Below are positions 1 through 4,927 of a stretch of 6,631 bases of DNA, one piece after another. The translations under genes and the position numbers were made by a program. Each line of letters opens with the position of its first letter. Position 1 is the stretch's first letter. The notes under the pieces were generated by a model, which ran no database searches, was not told the DNA's origin, and saw only the letters and a list, made by a program, of their open reading frames with translations. This DNA comes from Bacteroidota bacterium (GTDB lineage Bacteria; Bacteroidota; Ignavibacteria; UBA10030; UBA8401). Where the stretch lies: assembly GCA_030824175.1 (NCBI GenBank), contig JAVBYH010000193.1:1-6631 (forward strand). Reading direction: 5' to 3'.

Positions 1-923
1 GCGGCACGCTCGAACTCAGGGGGTGCTACGACATCAACATCGAGGCAAACCTCGCGGCTGCCGCCGAAACCGGCGCCCGCGCCGCATCCACGTTCGAGGA
101 TCTCATCAGCGATCCGGCGATCGAAGCCGTCGCACTCGTCACGCCGAACCATCTTCACGTCGACCAGATCAGGCAAACGCTTGCCCTCGGCAAACACGTC
201 TTCGTCGAAAAGCCGGTCACAAACACACTCGCCGAGGCCAGGGAGATCAGGGCGATCCTCGCGGGAATCCCGCAGGTGCTCATGGTCGGACACAATACGC
301 GGCGCAGGAATGTGTTCCGCGCGGCCAAGCGCATCATCGACGAGGGAAAGCTGGGAACGATCGCGGCCGTCGAGGCGAACCTCTCCCGGTCGATCGGACT
401 GTCCCAGGAAATGCCGGCGTGGAAGGCGGATCCGACGAAATGCCCACTGCTGCCGATGACGCAGCTCGGCATCCATTTTGTCGATGTCGTCCGTTATTTG
501 TTCTCACCCGTGCAGACGGTGTACTGCGCCGCATCCACAATGGCGATGAAGGGCGAAGTGCTCGATATCACCTCCTCCATCCTCACCACGCACGAAGGGT
601 TTCCGATCTCGCTCACGTCGTATTACATCACACCCGATACCTTCTTCTTCCGCATCTATGGGACGAAGGGAATGCTACAGTGCAATGCGTTGACCTATGA
701 GCTCACCTCGCTTGTCGATGGAACGCAGAAGGTCACGGAGACAGGCAGTTTTCCGGATGAAGGCGCTGAAAGTTACATTCTGCAAATGAGGGAATTCGGC
801 GAATGCATCCGTTCCGGCTCGAAACCCGAGACGGGGATCGACGAAGGCCTCCATGCGCTTGCTGTGATCGAAGCGATGATGACGTCCGTGAACACGCGCG
901 CCGCAGTAGAATTGACGTATTAA
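1..923 (+). CDS. Gfo/Idh/MocA-family oxidoreductase, 5'-truncated by the window edge
   Basis: The reading frame is open from base 3 and gives 306 codons before TAA at 921-923. Members of this family oxidise or reduce sugars and sugar derivatives with NAD(P) in the cytoplasm. The first visible residues (GTLELRGCYDIN) match the second beta strand of the Rossmann fold; the Asp of CYDIN sits where an acidic residue usually contacts the adenosine ribose. About 30 N-terminal residues with the glycine-rich loop are therefore missing. VTPNHLHVDQ, then VEKPVTNTLAEA (catalytic-type Lys at visible residue 70), then LGIHFVDVVRYL (His158, Asp161) are the standard family landmarks, followed by the beta-sheet C-terminal domain. 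The segment before GIH reads CPLLPMTQ instead of the common Gly-rich stretch. Substrate cannot be told. The gene ends 12 bases before the next start, so co-transcription with the genes downstream is likely. Confidence 0.93.
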   Translation, partial: GTLELRGCYDINIEANLAAAAETGARAASTFEDLISDPAIEAVALVTPNHLHVDQIRQTLALGKHVFVEKPVTNTLAEAREIRAILAGIPQVLMVGHNTRRRNVFRAAKRIIDEGKLGTIAAVEANLSRSIGLSQEMPAWKADPTKCPLLPMTQLGIHFVDVVRYLFSPVQTVYCAASTMAMKGEVLDITSSILTTHEGFPISLTSYYITPDTFFFRIYGTKGMLQCNALTYELTSLVDGTQKVTETGSFPDEGAESYILQMREFGECIRSGSKPETGIDEGLHALAVIEAMMTSVNTRAAVELTY

Positions 924-935
924 ATAAAACATCAT

Positions 936-1949
936 ATGAAAATTGTCATTACGATCGTCACCTGTGTCGTATGGTTCGGTCAGAGCGCCCTGTCCCAGGC
1001 GGCAATACCCGCCCTGCAATCGTCGGGACTGAAAGTGTTCGCTGCCGTGCTCTCGGGCCAGGTTAACAACAGCGTGGGATTGAAGAGGACCGTCGGCGCA
1101 CACGTCCGCGCCGAGGGCGATACGGCATGGACGGTGGTGCCGAATTCGAACACGTTGTCCTTCGGTGTCGGGTTCTCGCAATTGAACGGCAGCCGGCGGT
1201 ATTACGTCTGCGGCGGAAACGGACTGTTCCGCACGGAGAACGACGGCGCGTCGTGGCGCATGCTCACCAACTGGACGACGATGGAGGTGCTTGCCGTCGC
1301 CGTCGATCCGGTGAATCCCATGATCATCTACATCTCCACGCCCTGGGGTGTGTTCCGCTCGATCGACGACGGTGCGACCTGGCATGAGTCGATACGCGGC
1401 ATGAAGAAATGGTACGTCCAGCACGTGGTGATCGACAACACCAATCCGATGCATCTCTACGCCGCGGCGGAAGACGACGTCTACCGTTCCAGAAATCGCG
1501 GCGACTGGTGGACGCCGCTGCGCGTCGGAGTGAAAGAAGTGCGCACCGTCATGCAGCATCCCCGGAAGGTCCTGGCGCTCTTTGTCGGCTGCGAAGACGA
1601 GGGAATCCGCACGACGACAGACGGCGGGAAGACGTGGACCACCGCCGCGGGAACGCAGGGACATACATTCCTGACGTTCGCGGCATCGAAGGACGGGAAA
1701 CAGTTGTATGCCGCCGGTTGGAAGACGGGCGTGTGGGCAAGTTCGGATGACGGTCGCACATGGATGCGGATCTCGGACGCGTTGCACATCGAAGAAGCAT
1801 ACTCGCTGTGCGTGCATCCGTCCGATCCGGCGCATGTGTACCTCGGCAGCCGCGGCGACGGACTGCTCGAATCGCTCGATGGGGGGATCACGTGGAAAAA
1901 GACCGCCCTCGACGGTTCGCAGGTAACGCACGTCGCCATTTATCCGTAA
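936..1949 (+). CDS. Secreted Asp-box (BNR-type) seven-bladed beta-propeller protein, copy 1
   Basis: This 337-aa protein begins with a signal peptide: Lys2, then a hydrophobic run to about residue 18, with cleavage likely after S20 (ALS|Q) or A22. The rest is built of units of about 43 aa, each ending in a Trp (residues 65, 107, 149, 192, 234, 276, 320). Six carry an Asp-box of the S/T-x-D-x-G-x-T-W type, for example SIDDGATW (142-149) and SLDGGITW (313-320). The unit at 185-192 (SRNRGDWW) is degenerate and the first, near W65, is only a remnant. Such propellers occur in sialidases, in Vps10/sortilin-like and photosystem-assembly-like proteins, and in many exported proteins of unknown role. 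No sialidase Arg triad or catalytic signature was recognised, so binding or scaffolding is more likely than catalysis. No C-terminal sorting domain is present. There is no Shine-Dalgarno before the ATG; the leader is AT-rich. The next gene is a diverged copy. Confidence 0.88.
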   Translation: MKIVITIVTCVVWFGQSALSQAAIPALQSSGLKVFAAVLSGQVNNSVGLKRTVGAHVRAEGDTAWTVVPNSNTLSFGVGFSQLNGSRRYYVCGGNGLFRTENDGASWRMLTNWTTMEVLAVAVDPVNPMIIYISTPWGVFRSIDDGATWHESIRGMKKWYVQHVVIDNTNPMHLYAAAEDDVYRSRNRGDWWTPLRVGVKEVRTVMQHPRKVLALFVGCEDEGIRTTTDGGKTWTTAAGTQGHTFLTFAASKDGKQLYAAGWKTGVWASSDDGRTWMRISDALHIEEAYSLCVHPSDPAHVYLGSRGDGLLESLDGGITWKKTALDGSQVTHVAIYP

Positions 1950-1978
1950 ATAAATTCGTTTCGTTGATGCTTCATGTA

Positions 1979-1998
1979 GGGCGAGATTCATCTCGCCC
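1979..1998. repeat. Perfect palindrome, 8-bp stem with 4-base loop; possible dispersed repeat
   Basis: The stem GGGCGAGA (1979-1986), loop TTCA (1987-1990) and TCTCGCCC (1991-1998) pair without mismatch. The sequence after it is ATAACCCC, not a T run, so it is not a classical intrinsic terminator. It lies 29 bases after the stop of the first propeller gene and 26 bases before the ATG of the second. The wording (a GTAGGG-like entry, GCGAGATTCATCTCGC core) resembles short palindromic repeats that I remember as scattered through intergenic DNA of many environmental bacteria; that resemblance is from memory and untested. It could also stabilise the mRNA end or modulate translation of the gene downstream. 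Confidence 0.6.
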
Positions 1999-2006
1999 AT
2001 AACCCC

Positions 2007-2013
2007 GGAGGGG
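2007..2013 (+). promoter_or_regulatory. Shine-Dalgarno-like GGAGGGG before the second propeller gene
   Basis: GGAGGGG lies 11 bases upstream of the ATG at 2025. It is the only strong Shine-Dalgarno match before any of the four starts in the window. It is preceded directly by CCCC (2003-2006), which can pair with GGGG (2010-2013) around a GGA loop, so part of the site may be masked in RNA. Alternatively it may be part of the neighbouring repeat element rather than a selected ribosome site. Confidence 0.5.
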
Positions 2014-2024
2014 ATTTCTCAATT

Positions 2025-3038
2025 ATGAATCGACAATTTCGCACTCTCGCGGCCCTCGCTGCCGCACTCCTTGTCTCCGTGACCGGCACTGTTGCGCAGG
2101 AATCGACAGTCTACGCCACCACGATCAAATCCGGCCTCTTCATCGTCGGCTCGCAGACGCCGAAGGCGGGCGTTTTCTTCCAGCATCCCTCGGCCGACAC
2201 GGTTTGGCAGCACACGGGACCCACGCACACGCGCGGATTCTCGGTGGACGTGAACCGGGCGACAAACGGAAAGATCAAATACCTCGCCGCCGGCAACGGT
2301 GTGCACCGGATCGATGAGACCGCCGGCACCTGGCGCACGGTAACGGACTGGCGTATCACTGAAGTGCTCGATGTGACGAGCGCGCCGTCCGATGCGAACA
2401 CGGTCTACCTCGCGTGCGCTTACGGCGTCTGGCGCTCGAAGGATGGGGGCACCACATGGGCCGAGTCCGGCAAGCCCGGCATGACGCCCGGATACACATC
2501 CAAGATCATTATCGACAATGCGAATGAGAACCGCCTCTACTGCGCCTCCCATGAGGGCGCGTACAGGAGCGACGACGGCGCGGCGACGTGGAAAAAAATC
2601 GACGGGCTCACAATGCACGGCATCCTGACGATCACGCAGCATCCGAAGGATCCGAAGATCCTCGCCGTCGGCACCGAAGACAACGGCATCTATCTTTCCA
2701 ACGATGCCGGGGCGACATGGAAAAAACTGGAGTCGGGTGTCGACCATTCGACATTCTATGCGATCGCTTTCGATCCTCAGCAGCCCGAGACAATGTATGC
2801 GAGCGGATACGTGACGGGCGTATACAAATCGGTCAACGGCGGCGGCTCGTGGCGCCGCATGAACGACGGCCTGACCGACCTGACGATCCATGCCATCGCA
2901 GTGGATCCGCGGGTCAGCGACCGGGTGTACGCGGGTACGTTTTCGGCGGGTGTCTACCGCTCGGACGACGGCGGCAGCCATTGGCGTTATGCGGGCCTTC
3001 CGGGCGCGCAGGTGTGGGACGTTAAAATAGTAAAATAA
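2025..3038 (+). CDS. Secreted Asp-box (BNR-type) seven-bladed beta-propeller protein, copy 2
   Basis: This is again exactly 337 aa and colinear with the gene before it. The signal peptide has Arg3/Arg6, a hydrophobic Ala/Leu/Val core at 8-20 and a TVA|Q cleavage site after about A24. Unit-ending Trp residues fall at 61, 103, 145, 189, 232, 276 and 320, a period of 42-44 aa. Good Asp-boxes are SKDGGTTW (138-145), SDDGAATW (182-189), SNDAGATW (225-232), SVNGGGSW (269-276) and SDDGGSHW (313-320); the unit at W103 is weak and W61 is a remnant. The boxes are better kept here than in copy 1. Repeat Trp 276 and 320 have identical numbers in both proteins, and 21 of the last 62 residues match without gaps. 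No enzyme active site was recognised; a periplasmic or surface glycan-binding or scaffold role is inferred. The protein ends with the last blade and has no sorting tail. A GGAGGGG motif precedes the start. Confidence 0.9.
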   Translation: MNRQFRTLAALAAALLVSVTGTVAQESTVYATTIKSGLFIVGSQTPKAGVFFQHPSADTVWQHTGPTHTRGFSVDVNRATNGKIKYLAAGNGVHRIDETAGTWRTVTDWRITEVLDVTSAPSDANTVYLACAYGVWRSKDGGTTWAESGKPGMTPGYTSKIIIDNANENRLYCASHEGAYRSDDGAATWKKIDGLTMHGILTITQHPKDPKILAVGTEDNGIYLSNDAGATWKKLESGVDHSTFYAIAFDPQQPETMYASGYVTGVYKSVNGGGSWRRMNDGLTDLTIHAIAVDPRVSDRVYAGTFSAGVYRSDDGGSHWRYAGLPGAQVWDVKIVK

Positions 3039-3080
3039 CGGCAGCCAATTACATTCATTTTGAATTAAATACACCGACTT

Positions 3081-4868
3081 ATGAAACAGTCTTCATTATT
3101 CCTCACCATAGCATGCATGCTCCTGCTTGCATCACTCATACACACGCCGGCCTCCGCACAAACATCCGATGAGTACGAGAAGGCGTATCTGGCTCGCGCC
3201 CAACGGCTGAACAGTTATCTGGACACGGCAGCGAATCCGGGCATCTACGGCGCCGCCTATCGGTATGCGATGAAGAAGGATCTCCGCAAGGCCGACAGCC
3301 TGTTCCTGAACTGCGACCAAATCATGAATCCGAAGGGCGACATGTTCTGGATGTTCCCCGTGATCGGTACGTATCTCAACGGCAAGGACCTGATGTCCGC
3401 CGACGTGAAGGCGGCCGTGCGCAACACGTGGAAAACGTACGCGCCGTATCGCGGCGACACGGAGAACCACTGGGCGATGTACTACGCCTCGCTCTACCTT
3501 GCCGCCGAGCAGTGGCCGGATCTTCCGGGATCCGAATGGTTCAACGGAAAGACATCGGACGAGAATCGGATCGAGGCGAAGGAATACCTCATCCACTGGA
3601 CGAAGGTTACGACAACGATAGGCCAGGGCGAATTCGACTCCCCCGATTACTTTCCCGAATATGCGATCTCGATGTCGCTGCTGGCGCAGTTCGCGAAGGA
3701 TCCCGACATGAGGAAGCGCGGAGAGATGATGCTGGATTATATCTATCTCGACGCCGCGGTGGATCATCTCGCCGGCATGTACGTCGGCGGCTACAGCCGC
3801 ATCTACCAGCCTGCAGTGTTTAAGCCGTTCCTCTCCGGCTTCACCGGATTCGCATGGCTCTATTTCGGCACGGGCGATCCGTACACGGGCGGCTGGGCCG
3901 TCCTCTCGTCCCTCTCACCGTACCGGCTACCGAAGATCATTTACGACATCGCGAACGACCGCTCGAAGCCGTTCGTGAACAAGGAGCGCAAGCGCGTCCG
4001 CAACGTGATCCGCTACGGCACGGAAAAGAATCCGCCCGTGAACAAGATCTCCTATATCACGAAAGATTACGGCATCGGCTCGCTCGACGGCGGCCTCCAG
4101 CAGCCGATACAGATACACACGTGGAGCGTCCGCTACACGTTCGGCAAACCGTACTCGACGATCTTCGGGCTTCACCCGTACTGGTCGGGAAAAGAGCTTG
4201 CCATGTTCTTCCCCGAGGAACAAAAGACGATGATCGCCGATGTGACAGGCTCGAAGACCACATACAACAGCGAGGACAAGTGGACGGGCGGCTCGCCGTT
4301 CGAACGCACGTTCCAGCACAAGAACTCGCTCATCGTGCTCTACGACATCGAGCCCGGTACGACGACGGAACACATCGACGGATTCTTCCCGAAAAATCTA
4401 GAGCTGCGCCTCATCGATCCCACAGGCTGGATCATGTGCAAGGCCGGCGACACGTACGTGGGCTGGTACGCGCTGCAGCCGGGTGAGTGGTCGCAGAAAA
4501 AAGAGGACGAGGATAACTACCGCTTCCGCAGCCACAAGCTGCAGAACGGCTACGTGATCGAGGTCCGTTCGAAGGATGAGGCCGGCTCATTCGAAAAATT
4601 CTGCGAGCAGCTCCGCGCGCACATTCCTTCATCAACGTTGGTGCCGGGCAAGGTCTCCGTGGCATACCGCACGCTCGGGAACGACAAGATGTTCTTCGGA
4701 TTCCCCGGCACGCGCACGCTCAACGGCAAGACGGTCGACCTTACGAAACAGAAATTGTTCGACAGTCCATTCGCGCAGGCCGATGTTGGCAGCGAAGCGC
4801 TGACGATCACCTACAAAGGCCAGAAGCGCATGCTCGACTTCAAAAAACTTACCGTCACAGACAAGTAG
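3081..4868 (+). CDS. Secreted alpha/alpha-toroid polysaccharide lyase-like protein, family unassigned
   Basis: This is a 595-aa exported protein. The signal peptide is Lys2, a hydrophobic core at about 5-20 and an ASA|Q cleavage site after A26. Residues of about 30-320 are helix-rich with regularly spaced aromatics, as in incomplete toroid enzymes. Residues of about 325-595, opening with YITKDYGIGS, look beta-rich, as in the C-terminal sandwich of many polysaccharide lyases. Possible active-site residues are Asn129-His130-Trp131 in GDTENHW, Gln182 and Asp186 in GQGEFDSPDY, and Arg240 plus Tyr242 in GGYSRIY. Lyases with this architecture, such as PL5 and PL8, use Asn/His with Tyr/Arg, so uronic-acid polysaccharide cleavage is plausible but inferred. 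I do not recognise a named family; a toroid glycoside hydrolase or a non-catalytic relative is possible. The 42-base gap upstream is AT-rich, without a Shine-Dalgarno or clear promoter. It is flanked by the secreted propellers and a cytoplasmic mannosidase, which supports a glycan role. Confidence 0.7.
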   Translation: MKQSSLFLTIACMLLLASLIHTPASAQTSDEYEKAYLARAQRLNSYLDTAANPGIYGAAYRYAMKKDLRKADSLFLNCDQIMNPKGDMFWMFPVIGTYLNGKDLMSADVKAAVRNTWKTYAPYRGDTENHWAMYYASLYLAAEQWPDLPGSEWFNGKTSDENRIEAKEYLIHWTKVTTTIGQGEFDSPDYFPEYAISMSLLAQFAKDPDMRKRGEMMLDYIYLDAAVDHLAGMYVGGYSRIYQPAVFKPFLSGFTGFAWLYFGTGDPYTGGWAVLSSLSPYRLPKIIYDIANDRSKPFVNKERKRVRNVIRYGTEKNPPVNKISYITKDYGIGSLDGGLQQPIQIHTWSVRYTFGKPYSTIFGLHPYWSGKELAMFFPEEQKTMIADVTGSKTTYNSEDKWTGGSPFERTFQHKNSLIVLYDIEPGTTTEHIDGFFPKNLELRLIDPTGWIMCKAGDTYVGWYALQPGEWSQKKEDEDNYRFRSHKLQNGYVIEVRSKDEAGSFEKFCEQLRAHIPSSTLVPGKVSVAYRTLGNDKMFFGFPGTRTLNGKTVDLTKQKLFDSPFAQADVGSEALTITYKGQKRMLDFKKLTVTDK

Positions 4869-4898
4869 CACCAGCACGTTATCATACTGAAAATTTTC

Positions 4899-4927
4899 TG
4901 TCATTCTGAGCGAAACGAAGAATCTCA
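4899..4927. repeat. Short dispersed repeat of the 'CHSERSEES' type, one copy
   Basis: The 29 bases from TGTCATTCTGAGCG to GAAGAATCTCA match a short intergenic repeat familiar from many bacterial genomes. Its accidental translation in one frame is CHSERSEES-like; here it reads CHSERNEES because the centre is CGAAACGAAG. ATTCT (4903-4907) and AGAAT (4919-4923) form a weak inverted repeat. The copy ends at the base before the ATG of the mannosidase gene and contributes an in-frame TGA (4907-4909), which fixes that start. Just upstream lies a small palindrome GAAAATTTTC (4889-4898) of uncertain meaning. Recognition is from memory; copy number in this genome cannot be seen here. Confidence 0.75.

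Noticed and set aside
23..700. Open + strand frame of 225 codons in another phase of the oxidoreductase
   Set aside because: The product is extremely Arg-rich and lacks motifs, while the true frame shows the EKP and GIHxxD signatures.
1979..1998. Intrinsic terminator between the two propeller genes
   Set aside because: The stem is strong but followed by ATAACCCC with no T run on either strand of the usual kind, so termination is not supported.
675..2000. Open frame of 441 codons on the minus strand across the oxidoreductase end and first propeller
   Set aside because: It overlaps two well-supported genes, begins inside the palindrome at 1979-1998 and has a low-complexity Arg-rich composition without a domain.
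936..3038. Sialidase (GH33) assignment for the Asp-box proteins
   Set aside because: Asp-boxes are shared by many propellers; I saw no RIP motif, Arg triad or Glu/Tyr catalytic set.
2019..3074. Open frame of 351 codons on the minus strand opposite the second propeller
   Set aside because: Same shadow effect; the + strand frame has a signal peptide and seven regular Trp units.
3039..3080. Promoter before the lyase-like gene
   Set aside because: The gap is AT-rich but has no convincing paired elements of either sigma-70 or Bacteroidota type.
4889..4898. GAAAATTTTC palindrome as an operator or terminator
   Set aside because: Ten bases of A/T symmetry can occur by chance, there is no second copy nearby and no matching known site.
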